Source: a virus. From it: a stretch of 27,558 nucleotides of DNA. Of the stretch, positions 20,877 through 27,238 are shown piece by piece; the first letter of the stretch is position 1; each line of letters starts with the position of its first letter. The notes beneath the pieces were generated by a model. The model saw only the letters and a program-made list of their open reading frames with translations. It did not search any database and had not been told where the DNA came from. A program made the translations under genes and the position numbers. The stretch lies in the IMG/VR virus record IMGVR_UViG_3300037502_003250, positions 1 through 27,558 of that record. One strand, given 5' to 3'.

Positions 20877-21311
20877 CTACCGATAGATGACCGTTGCGAA
20901 CCATCCGCTACGGCCACGCGCAACGCCTATTTCATGTACCGGTCTGCGCCCCCAATAACAGCATGATCGAATCGCCTGCTCTGGTGAACTTGTCGAAAAC
21001 CCAACGCCCTCAGCACAGCCACCACCGAAACCGCCACCAACGTGGTACAGTCGATTCGATGATGCCTGACGCTCAGCCTTCCACTGTGCGAGCCCATTCA
21101 TAGCCACCAGCGACCGCACCGACTGCGATTCGCAGACAACATGCTCGACAACCCGCACCGGGATTTCGACCGCCGCAGAAACCACCGTTGCGACCGTTGC
21201 GACCACCCGATCAGATGGGCTTTTCGCACACTGACCGTTGACGCAATCCTGACCGACCGCTGGCAACGTTGCCACTAGCAACGCACCTAAAACCAACAAA
21301 AACGAACGCAT
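20877..21311 (-). CDS. Secreted Cys-rich protein, planctomycete-type (144 aa)
   Basis: GGAGG precedes the ATG. Residues 1-20 (MRSFLLVLGALLVATLPAVG) are a signal peptide whose hydrophobic end is encoded by an exact family-1 palindrome. Then comes DCVNGQCAKS, a CxNGxC motif that I associate with exported planctomycete proteins, and a helical centre. The C-terminus AIRSCCYWGRRPVHEIGVARG with WFATVIYR matches a small domain I recall from that phylum (NCCYSGRR ... VARGxDGW). It is presumably exported from the host cell. The function is unknown; a superinfection or envelope role is possible. Confidence 0.8.
   Translation of the reverse strand: MRSFLLVLGALLVATLPAVGQDCVNGQCAKSPSDRVVATVATVVSAAVEIPVRVVEHVVCESQSVRSLVAMNGLAQWKAERQASSNRLYHVGGGFGGGCAEGVGFSTSSPEQAIRSCCYWGRRPVHEIGVARGRSGWFATVIYR
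21261..21274 (-). repeat. Family-1 palindrome in the signal peptide of the secreted protein
   Basis: Exact copy in the VATLP frame, at the end of the hydrophobic core of the signal peptide. Confidence 0.9.
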
Positions 21312-21379
21312 TCTTCTTGCCTCCGTGAAGGAATGAAACTTACCCGATCAATCAACGCCCCGTAAAAACGGAACGCACA

Positions 21380-21709
21380 CTAATTTTGCAAAAACTTGTC
21401 GTAGGCGATCCCGATCGCTGCCAACGCTGCTTGCTTAATCAACGCATGAAACACGCCATCGTACTCCCCTGGAAGGTCAATCTTGGCGATGTACTCGTCG
21501 TACACCTTGCCGGTAATCTCAAGAATCGAAGCTCGATCAAGGCCCTTGAGTTGCTCCACACCAACCTGCTTGACGACCCGCAGGACGATATCAAAAAACT
21601 TCGACCCCGCAGCCATTGGCCTCTTGTTGGTCGATGCCTTGATATCCGGCAACGCAATCTCGATTTCCTCACGCAGTTTTTTCTCAAAACTCAAACTCGG
21701 TTTGCTCAT
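21380..21709 (-). CDS. Unrecognised helical protein (109 aa)
   Basis: The start at 21709 has AGGAGA seven bases upstream; the longer frame to 21835 overlaps the nuclease gene. It is helical, with a basic N-terminus (SFEKKLREEIEIALPDIKAS) and conserved-looking AGSKFFDIVLRVVKQVG and AALAAIGIAYDKF blocks. No domain is recognised. It is the last gene before the secreted protein. Confidence 0.7.
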   Translation of the reverse strand: MSKPSLSFEKKLREEIEIALPDIKASTNKRPMAAGSKFFDIVLRVVKQVGVEQLKGLDRASILEITGKVYDEYIAKIDLPGEYDGVFHALIKQAALAAIGIAYDKFLQN

Positions 21710-21719
21710 GGCAACTCTC

Positions 21720-22529
21720 CTAGAATAGATACGGATCAGGCCAACCGTCGCGGTGCCAGTTGCCGGACTTCGTGCGCTCGATGATTTCTTCGATCGCATC
21801 CTGCAGCACGATAGCCGCAGCCGCCAGCGTCTCACCCCTCGGTTGGAACACTTCGCATCGGTACGGTTCCGATGACTCTACGACGATAAAGTGTACCTCA
21901 GGTAGCTCCCCGTTGCGAATCGACTCGACTAAAAGCTGGTACATCACAGCCTGAACGTCCCACTTGTGATCCAATGGACGGTAGCCTACAGTCCGGTCGT
22001 CGAAGTCCGAAATCGTTTTCAAATCAATTACGCACTTATCCAACCAGTCGATTCTCCCCCGTACCGGCTGGTAGGATCCATCCAGTAGTGGGGCCTCGGC
22101 TGTGATCGTAAGCTCGGTCAGAGCTTCGGCCCTGTTCTCAAGCAGTTTCCTGGCTATCGGGTTTCCCGCAATCGCCTCCCGAATGTAGTTGAGCCCCTGA
22201 ACCTGATCCGACTTCAGAAGCACTACACCCTGATTCTCTGCCTTAAACTGATCCCACGCAGCCCCGCGCCGTGCCCCGTTGCTTGATAGGGCCTCTTTGG
22301 GAATCTCTTTCCAGGTCTGCTCCCAGATAGCTAGCAACTGATCCTCGTGAACCGCTGTACCGAAATCCATAGCCGAAGTAGCTTTTCGCTTACGTCCCTT
22401 GATGTACTCCCACTCAAAATGCTCTGGGCTTTTCAGCAGCGTCTTGACCATAGACGCGCTAATTTCTGGCCGAGAATGATAGCTGTCGATCGCCTCCCCG
22501 ATATGAACCTGACCGTTTCTGAATCCCAT
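21720..22529 (-). CDS. PD-(D/E)XK recombination nuclease (269 aa)
   Basis: The start at 22529 makes a TAATG junction with the previous gene. Residues 51-66 (TSAMDFGTAVHEDQLL) resemble the helix before the active site in RecB/RecE-type nucleases, and the catalytic core is GRIDWLDKCVIDLKT (Asp161, Asp169, Lys171), followed by the QAVMYQLLV helix (193-201). The order G-H ... D-x-x-x-DxK ... QxxxY is that of phage exonuclease partners of ERF or RecT. It would resect DNA ends for the annealase at 19128. Confidence 0.85.
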   Translation of the reverse strand: MGFRNGQVHIGEAIDSYHSRPEISASMVKTLLKSPEHFEWEYIKGRKRKATSAMDFGTAVHEDQLLAIWEQTWKEIPKEALSSNGARRGAAWDQFKAENQGVVLLKSDQVQGLNYIREAIAGNPIARKLLENRAEALTELTITAEAPLLDGSYQPVRGRIDWLDKCVIDLKTISDFDDRTVGYRPLDHKWDVQAVMYQLLVESIRNGELPEVHFIVVESSEPYRCEVFQPRGETLAAAAIVLQDAIEEIIERTKSGNWHRDGWPDPYLF

Positions 22530-22768
22530 TACAAGTCCCTGTTCCCTTTTAACCAAGAAACCTCTGCGTCAATAGCCTGCGAGCGTGTTGAGAACGGCCC
22601 CAACTTTGGACCACCCACCGGCCCCATATCTGCGTGCCAACCGTCCGCTTCTGGCTCAACATGCGATGCCCTACGAATGGCAACGTTGCCACACTCGCGC
22701 AGCAAGTCGTTTCCCTCGTCGCTGTAAATCGCCTGGATATCTGATCCAATCAGTAACGTTATTTCCAT
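22529..22768 (-). CDS. Small phage protein with RASHVEP and GPFSTRSQA motifs (79 aa)
   Basis: The start at 22768 has GGAGG eight bases upstream. The N-terminus (MEITLLIGSDIQAIYSDE) is followed by GNVAIRRASHVEPEADGWHADM and PVGGPKLGPFSTRSQAIDAEVSWL. I recall the RASHVEP...GPVGGPxLGPFxTRSxA block from many phages, with no known activity. An exact family-1 palindrome is in frame in the block as GNVA. Confidence 0.8.
   Translation of the reverse strand: MEITLLIGSDIQAIYSDEGNDLLRECGNVAIRRASHVEPEADGWHADMGPVGGPKLGPFSTRSQAIDAEVSWLKGNRDL
22678..22691 (-). repeat. Family-1 palindrome inside the 79-aa gene
   Basis: Exact copy in the GNVA frame, next to the conserved RASHVEP block. Confidence 0.9.
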
Positions 22769-22786
22769 AGGACTATCCTCCGAACT

Positions 22787-22800
22787 ATCAATGCCACCGC
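22787..22800 (-). promoter_or_regulatory. Family-3 motif GGTGGCATTG upstream of the 79-aa gene
   Basis: GGTGGCATTGATAG ends about 20 bases before the start, with GGAGG between, the same arrangement as at 8360. Confidence 0.4.
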
Positions 22801-22806
22801 ACGCAC

Positions 22807-23109
22807 TTAGAACCATGCAGGGTCGAATAAATCCCCGACAATTTCCGAAAGCGTGTTCATAACAACGGCATCCTGCCGCAAGTCAAAATTGATTTCCGCG
22901 AACGCTCTGGCCTGATCAATCTCGAAAACGTAGGTCCGCTCGTCGATCTTTGCGATCTGCGATTCCCAACCTGGAAAGTTAACCGCGAGGATCTTTCGCA
23001 GCTTCCCGACCGGTGCTGTCGTATTCAGCGCTGCGACCAGCGTTAGCCTGCTCCCTGTGGATCGGCTAAGCTCGATCATAAAAAACCTCGGCCTCCAAGC
23101 GGTGGTCAT
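22807..23109 (-). CDS. Unrecognised protein (100 aa)
   Basis: Its start overlaps the DUF2997 stop by four bases. It has strands and helices in alternation (FMIELSRSTGSRLTLVAALN, IAKIDERTYVFEID) and an acidic end. No family is recognised. Cotranslation with the DUF2997 gene suggests a shared role. Confidence 0.65.
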   Translation of the reverse strand: MTTAWRPRFFMIELSRSTGSRLTLVAALNTTAPVGKLRKILAVNFPGWESQIAKIDERTYVFEIDQARAFAEINFDLRQDAVVMNTLSEIVGDLFDPAWF

Positions 23110-23288
23110 CGCTTGGCCTGCCGTTCCTGGCCCTGCCGGAAGTACTCCGGCTTCTGCTCGTCGGCTGTGACCTGACCCAACGCTTGCTCGATTCCCTTTG
23201 TAAGATCCGAACAGCCTTTGCCCGAGCAGCCGTTGACCTCGACCTTCACCTGTCCGGCCTTGTCAATCGTTACCTCAATTGTTTCCAT
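23106..23288 (-). CDS. DUF2997 protein (60 aa)
   Basis: It reads METIEVTIDKAGQVKVEVNGCSGKGCSDLTKGIEQALGQVT, matching the DUF2997 pattern (xxIEVxIxxxGxVKxExxGxxGxxCxxxTxxLExALG). In cyanobacteria and plastids DUF2997 genes sit beside DUF1257 (Ycf35). Here DUF1257 is two genes upstream. The Cys pair (residues 21 and 26) may bind metal. Function is unknown. Confidence 0.85.
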   Translation of the reverse strand: METIEVTIDKAGQVKVEVNGCSGKGCSDLTKGIEQALGQVTADEQKPEYFRQGQERQAKR

Positions 23289-23541
23289 CGTATTGCCAGA
23301 ATTCTTTCTGTTCCCAAGAGTAATTGTGAATCGAATCTTGATCGGCGTGATCGTTAAACAGCGTGCAATTGTGGCCCTGATGCTCGACCATGAAGCCGAT
23401 CAGTAAAGCCGAGTTGTATTCCTTCAGGTCCTTACCAGCCTGTTTGGCTTCGGCGATGTTTTGTGGATACACCGGACCGAGCTTGTCCAAATCCCTGAGA
23501 ACCTTGCAATCTCGACAGCCGATGTAGTAATTGACGCCCAT
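23275..23541 (-). CDS. Small CxxC protein (88 aa)
   Basis: The start at 23541 has GAGGTAGGGC just upstream. It begins VNYYIGCRDCKVLRDL, where CxxC could bind a metal with the later HQGHNC. The rest is mixed (LKEYNSALLIGFMVEHQGHN, NYSWEQKEFW). It lies between DUF1257 and DUF2997, so it is probably part of the same module. Not recognised. Confidence 0.65.
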   Translation of the reverse strand: MGVNYYIGCRDCKVLRDLDKLGPVYPQNIAEAKQAGKDLKEYNSALLIGFMVEHQGHNCTLFNDHADQDSIHNYSWEQKEFWQYDGNN

Positions 23542-23545
23542 CGCC

Positions 23546-23971
23546 CTACCTCGAAAGTGTGAGCTTGACTCGACCATCCTTAAGCAACTGTTCCTTGACC
23601 GCGAAGCCCTGCTTCTTGGCCTGCTTGCGTGCGACCTCGATCGCATAGGCTTGCTGTAGCTTTCCGATGCCACGGATATCGTCCTCAAAGGCAATAGCAT
23701 CCTGCATCCCTGGCCCGGTATTCTGACCATACTTTTTGCCCCGATTGTGAGGATCAAAATCGATCTTCAAGCCGGTTGCTGTTTTATGCACCCCGACCTC
23801 AAACGCAAACTTGCTAGGATGCACTATCGCAGCATCGCATGGGCTTACCTGATCGTTGTACCATCGGAACTGCTTTTGATCCTGCTTTAGCTCGACCCCG
23901 CAACGCTGGCAGGCTTTTGCCAGTGCGTCTAGGTCCTTGAACTCTACCTCTACCGTAGCAATGTGACTCAC
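23546..23971 (-). CDS. DUF1257 (Ycf35-like) protein (141 aa)
   Basis: It begins MSHIATVEVEFKDLDALAKACQ, the DUF1257 pattern (MSHIxTxxxxIxDLDALxxAC), and goes on with GVELKQDQKQFRWY, CDAAIVHPSKFAFEVGVH and a C-terminal helix (LQQAYAIEVARKQAKKQGF). Length and order fit Ycf35, a plastid/cyanobacterial gene of uncertain function. It shares an operon with DUF2997 and a Ycf46-like ATPase, the same trio as in cyanobacteria. It follows a composite repeat. Confidence 0.88.
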   Translation of the reverse strand: MSHIATVEVEFKDLDALAKACQRCGVELKQDQKQFRWYNDQVSPCDAAIVHPSKFAFEVGVHKTATGLKIDFDPHNRGKKYGQNTGPGMQDAIAFEDDIRGIGKLQQAYAIEVARKQAKKQGFAVKEQLLKDGRVKLTLSR

Positions 23972-24000
23972 TTCCGAACCTCGCTTTCGTGTTTTCGCGC

Positions 24001-24060
24001 TGGCAACGTTGCCAGCAAATTAACCCCACCGATCAGAAAAAAGCACGATTGCTTTTATTC
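24001..24060 (-). repeat. Composite of family-1 and family-2 palindromes
   Basis: Exact family 1 (24001-24014), then family 2 (24034-24060). The TAA stop of the coiled-coil gene lies in the family-2 arm. Confidence 0.9.
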
Positions 24061-24960
24061 AAATTCGATTTCTCGCTCGGCTGCCTTGACGATGTGCTTG
24101 CTGACCGATTCCTTGAGGTTTGCGAAGGCCTGCTGCATTGTAGCTCGCTGGCCTGCATCCTTCTTGATCGCCTTGGTATCAAGCCCCACGGCCAACTGCT
24201 CGGCCTGCCTTACCAGGGCATCAAGCTCGGCATCATCGCTGACCGACAAGGCCCGGAACCGCTGGGCGAACTCTACGATGTTGTCCACGGCTCGCTGCTG
24301 AAGGATCCGCTTTTTCCCGTCCTCGGATTCCCCCTGCTCCAATCGTTCGGCAACGCTGTTGACCATGTCAGCAAACTCTTGCTGAAGCGCCTGCTCGGCC
24401 ACGTTTGCAGCCTGTTCGAACTTGATCCGGCACTTTTCGATTTCTCGCTCTAGGATTCCCTTGCCGAGTTGTTCTAGCTTCCTGTCCGGTTGAACCGAGG
24501 GATAGCTGATCGTCAGCCAAATCATCTGCCGAACGTCAATCCTGTAGTCGGCCTCGACGTATAGCTGAGCGAGCCTTCGCTGGGCGTCCTGCTTGACCGT
24601 TTCCCAAGCGTCATACAACGCTTGTTTTGCCTCTGCCAATTCTGTCTGGTAGCGATTGATCTGCTCGTTCATTCGCTCAATCTGATCGACCTTGATGAGC
24701 CTTACACCGTCCTCGTACTTAACCGTGTAGGCTTGCCAGTATGCTCTTGCGGCCCGGATGATGCCATAAACGGTTTTGACCTCCGGGATTTTTTTGTTCA
24801 AAATCTCCCGCCCCCCGCTGACCGACTTGGCATCGGACTCGAAGAATGAAGCGACCCGCGCTAGCTGTGAATCTGTCATCTTCTTGCGACTCGAAAAGCT
24901 CGTCACTTCCAGCTTGCACCCGCTCATTTCGTCGGCGAGTCTCTGTCCTAAATCCGGCAT
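24055..24960 (-). CDS. Coiled-coil protein next to the AAA ATPase (301 aa)
   Basis: The first 75 residues are mixed (VTSFSSRKKMTDSQLARVASFFESD, IIRAARAYWQAYTVKYEDGVRL). Residues 90-290 are a long helical, charged region with many Glu, Gln and Arg (MNEQINRYQTELAEAKQAL, QAANVAEQALQQEFADMV). No catalytic motif is seen. It starts just downstream of the AAA gene, so it may be a partner of it; DUF3150 is a loose possibility. The stop is inside a family-2 repeat. Confidence 0.75.
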   Translation of the reverse strand: MPDLGQRLADEMSGCKLEVTSFSSRKKMTDSQLARVASFFESDAKSVSGGREILNKKIPEVKTVYGIIRAARAYWQAYTVKYEDGVRLIKVDQIERMNEQINRYQTELAEAKQALYDAWETVKQDAQRRLAQLYVEADYRIDVRQMIWLTISYPSVQPDRKLEQLGKGILEREIEKCRIKFEQAANVAEQALQQEFADMVNSVAERLEQGESEDGKKRILQQRAVDNIVEFAQRFRALSVSDDAELDALVRQAEQLAVGLDTKAIKKDAGQRATMQQAFANLKESVSKHIVKAAEREIEFE

Positions 24961-24973
24961 GTTTCAAACCCTG

Positions 24974-25000
24974 TAGAAAAAAGTAATGTTGCGTTTATCC
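24974..25000 (-). repeat. Family-2 palindrome between the AAA and coiled-coil genes
   Basis: A6, TAATGTTGCG core and T-rich arm, about 15 bases before the coiled-coil start. Confidence 0.7.
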
Positions 25001-25005
25001 AATAG

Positions 25006-25020
25006 AACAATGCCGCCATC
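25006..25020 (-). promoter_or_regulatory. Family-3 motif GGCGGCATTG upstream of the coiled-coil gene
   Basis: GGCGGCATTGTTCTAT, about 48 bases before the start. The TTCTAT matches the copy at 8360. Confidence 0.4.
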
Positions 25021-25036
25021 TGTGTCTTGGCACCAA

Positions 25037-26494
25037 CTATTCTAGCTCCCGTCCGCTATTTTCTTTGTGGCGTCGGTATGGCCCCGGAGCGCTGGCCGAA
25101 AGGAATCGACCCTCTGCCCCTTGGCGTAGCCTTGCAATCGCCTCGGGTGCTTGCTTGGCGACCGGTACGATGTACTCGCTGGCATCCCGCAAGGTGATCC
25201 CTAGCGAGTCTGCAATCTCGCAGCACGATTCGATTTCTGCACCGGTCCACTCTAGGGCAGTCAGTTCCTTGATCGCCTGGGTATCAGTGTGCCCAAACTT
25301 CTTTGCATACAAGGCCCAAATCGCCTTGCGTTCCGCTGCGTCCGGAAGATCGAAGAACCACGTCCCGAGCTTGAAACGTCGCTTTAGTTCAGGCGGTAGA
25401 TCGGTCAGGCTGTTGCACGTTGCAATCCAGAGCGTTTCCCCACCGCTGATCGCATCGATCACCTTTAGCGCCTCGCGTATCTGACCTTCGGACTGACCGA
25501 CCAAGGATCCTTTTGTCCCGCCAAGGTCAAGCTGAATCGTCGGTATCCCGCCCTCGGATCCTGCGGCCTTAGCGACCGCTGACTTCGCAGCCCCAGGAGG
25601 CCCTACGAGGATCGTTCCCGTGGCTCGATGATCCTGCATCCAGGATAACAACTGGCCTAGCTGATCCTGGGAAACCCCGCTGGTATCGGATCCCGCAGCC
25701 CCGAGCGACTTTTCGATTTCGTCCACGAATACGATCGCCTTCGGCTTCTGCTTGCCCTTCAGCACCCGTCGCATAAAGGTCTTGTACTGATCGCAACCGC
25801 CGATCTGATCGAACCCGCCCTTTTGCGTGACCACCCGGAGGCCCGGCGTTTGGTCGATCTTTTTGCGTTTAGACTCCCAAAGCTGATCTACGTCCAAGCC
25901 CTCTTTGCTCAGCGCGAGGCAGGCGAGATTCTCGGCACAAAAGGCCGTTACACCGATCGCAGCCGTAGCACCGCTGTCCAGGGTTTCATCATCGGCTTGC
26001 GTCTTGCCCCACTCGCAAACGTTCTGCACGATCCCTCGAAGCTCGTCGGCCCTAGGCAACGGATCATCGAACCGCACTACGTCGTGGATCAATTCCGCTG
26101 GCAACGTTGCCACGCCCAGGAGCACCAATGTTTTCTTGCTGGCCTTGAATTCGTCGCGGAGATTCCACACGGCTTGCACCGCGCGAGGGTCGTCCATGAA
26201 TAGGTGGGCGTTGCAAACCACAACTATCTGCCTGCGTGATAGCTCTTTCAGGTCAGACAGGAAGTTCACCATCGACCCCGAATAGTCCTGCTGCGGAAGG
26301 GCCGAAATCCCCTCGACTGCCTTCGTATCCGACAGTTCGGAAAACGCACCCCTGATCACATCCCACACGATCACGCCAACCGGATCCTCGATCCCGCTTA
26401 CCTGCTCTCGGATCGTCCGGATCGTCGCTGCCGGGTCGCCGGTCGTTACCGCCACTAGAGGAACACCAGCCCTAAAAGCCTTGGAAATCTGCAT
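25037..26494 (-). CDS. Ycf46-like AAA ATPase with permuted Walker order (485 aa)
   Basis: The N-terminal 150 residues follow the Ycf46 layout (IVVVCNAHLFM, LRDEFKASKKTLVLLG, LPAELIHDVVRFDDPLP). The ATPase half is unusual. The Walker B-like AIVFVDEIEKSLG (253-265) and the GVSQDQLGQLLSWMQ block come before the Walker A-like VGPPGAAKSAVAKA (297-310). Then LWIATCNSLTDLPPELKRRF gives sensor 1 and the arginine finger. The usual order is A then B. Walker A also has Ala in place of the last Gly (GAAKS). An in-frame family-1 repeat encodes VATLPAEL in a conserved strand. Confidence 0.85.
   Translation of the reverse strand: MQISKAFRAGVPLVAVTTGDPAATIRTIREQVSGIEDPVGVIVWDVIRGAFSELSDTKAVEGISALPQQDYSGSMVNFLSDLKELSRRQIVVVCNAHLFMDDPRAVQAVWNLRDEFKASKKTLVLLGVATLPAELIHDVVRFDDPLPRADELRGIVQNVCEWGKTQADDETLDSGATAAIGVTAFCAENLACLALSKEGLDVDQLWESKRKKIDQTPGLRVVTQKGGFDQIGGCDQYKTFMRRVLKGKQKPKAIVFVDEIEKSLGAAGSDTSGVSQDQLGQLLSWMQDHRATGTILVGPPGAAKSAVAKAAGSEGGIPTIQLDLGGTKGSLVGQSEGQIREALKVIDAISGGETLWIATCNSLTDLPPELKRRFKLGTWFFDLPDAAERKAIWALYAKKFGHTDTQAIKELTALEWTGAEIESCCEIADSLGITLRDASEYIVPVAKQAPEAIARLRQGAEGRFLSASAPGPYRRHKENSGRELE
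26099..26112 (-). repeat. Family-1 palindrome inside the AAA ATPase gene
   Basis: Exact copy, in the VATLP frame, where Ycf46-type proteins normally have a conserved LPxEL. Confidence 0.9.
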
Positions 26495-26523
26495 CTTACA
26501 GCCCTTTGAAAAAGAAAATCACC

Positions 26524-26583
26524 TGGCAACGTTGCCAACATACCAATGCCACTAACCAGAAAAAAGCACTACTGTTTTTTTCT
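26524..26583 (-). repeat. Composite of family-1 and family-2 palindromes
   Basis: Exact family 1 (26524-26537), a family-3 variant (26544-26550) and family 2 (26557-26583) fill the gap between the AAA gene and the 38-aa gene. Confidence 0.9.
26541..26555 (-). promoter_or_regulatory. Family-3 motif variant upstream of the AAA ATPase gene
   Basis: AGTGGCATTGGTATG about 50 bases before the AAA start, inside the composite repeat. Confidence 0.35.
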
Positions 26584-26698
26584 AATCGTCAAAAAAACCT
26601 GCGACCGAGGCCAAAAGATAGGCACCGATTACAACTCCGCACACACACAGGACGCCACCGATCTCGCGTCCGTCAAGATACTCGTTGATCCAGTTCAC
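26582..26698 (-). CDS. Membrane mini-protein (38 aa)
   Basis: The GTG start overlaps the CsrA stop as GTGA and has GGGGG upstream. A polar N-terminus (NWINEYLDGREIGG) is followed by one hydrophobic helix of about 20 residues (VLCVCGVVIGAYLLASVAG) with two Cys, and an acidic end. It is one of three very small membrane genes in this window. Its stop abuts a family-2 repeat. Role unknown. Confidence 0.6.
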   Translation of the reverse strand: MNWINEYLDGREIGGVLCVCGVVIGAYLLASVAGFFDD

Positions 26699-26928
26699 TT
26701 GCCACCCCCGAGCGAAAGAGCCTTGGGGAACCGCGAAGCAAATCGCGCAAAACAGCTTGCTCGAAACTTGCGTTGCTCAGGGGTCAACAGTTCATCCCGA
26801 GCTATCTCTACCTCAGGGGGTGCGATGATTTCAATCTTCGCCTTGCCTGGGCCTGACGATAGGACCCGAACCAAAACCCCGCCGATCCATACCGCCTCGT
26901 TCGGCTTGCGTTTGATTACCAGGCTCAT
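26695..26928 (-). CDS. csrA: CsrA-like RNA-binding regulator (77 aa)
   Basis: It begins MSLVIKRKPNEAVWIGGVLVRVL and continues KAKIEIIAPPEVEIARDEL, matching CsrA (MLILTRRVGETLxIGDxVxVxVLxxxGxxVRIGIxAPxxVxVxRxEI) in order. The family binds GGA-containing leaders of mRNAs and blocks or promotes translation. Residues 50-77 are an extension rich in Arg, Phe and Gly. It overlaps the upstream gene by four bases. In a phage it could regulate host or phage messages. Confidence 0.9.
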   Translation of the reverse strand: MSLVIKRKPNEAVWIGGVLVRVLSSGPGKAKIEIIAPPEVEIARDELLTPEQRKFRASCFARFASRFPKALSLGGGK

Positions 26929-27185
26929 GAGCAGACCTCCCAGGCTTTCTTGGTCCCGTATCCGAGTTGGGTTCCCTCGCAGATGAACAGAACCGTTGGC
27001 TCGTCCCCGTAGTCCTCATCTTCCTCGTCGTCGTCGTAGGACTCGGCGATTTCCCGCGATGAGCATAGGCCCTCGATCGTGTTCTCAAAAGGCCAGTTCT
27101 GTTGCGTCATCAAACGCACTTCGGTATCACCGCCAAGCTCGTCTCGGATATCTTCCAAGCGCGCAATCAATTCTTCGACCGTCAT
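26925..27185 (-). CDS. Small acidic phage protein (86 aa)
   Basis: The start at 27185 has GGAAGGG nine bases upstream. It begins MTVEELIARLEDIRDELGGDTEVRLMTQQNWPFENTIEGL, then an acidic run and TVLFICEGTQLGYGT. I recall the same layout (MTVxELIxxLxxxxPDxEVRLxxQ ... VYIVEGxQLGY) from many small phage proteins of unknown function. Confidence 0.8.
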   Translation of the reverse strand: MTVEELIARLEDIRDELGGDTEVRLMTQQNWPFENTIEGLCSSREIAESYDDDEEDEDYGDEPTVLFICEGTQLGYGTKKAWEVCS

Positions 27186-27219
27186 AGTCAATCCCTTCCA
27201 AAAGTCAGAGTCAAAACAG

Positions 27220-27233
27220 TGGCAACGTTGCCA
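27220..27233 (-). repeat. Family-1 palindrome in the gap before the 86-aa gene
   Basis: Exact copy, intergenic, between a terminator and the ribosome site. Confidence 0.9.
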
Positions 27234-27238
27234 CATAC

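Noticed and set aside
20590-20904. 104-codon minus-strand frame across the tRNA-like elements
   Set aside because: Low-complexity composition, covers structured RNA-like elements, and has no start support.
27186-27219. Promoter with TTGACT before the 86-aa gene
   Set aside because: There is a TTGACT-like hexamer but no -10 at the right spacing.
1530-27233. CRISPR array from the many repeats
   Set aside because: Copies are palindromic, widely and irregularly spaced, and lie inside genes; there are no spacers of equal length and no cas genes.
1530-27233. Family 1 as a known parS, Chi or REP element
   Set aside because: The sequence does not match any such site that I know, so I leave the function open.
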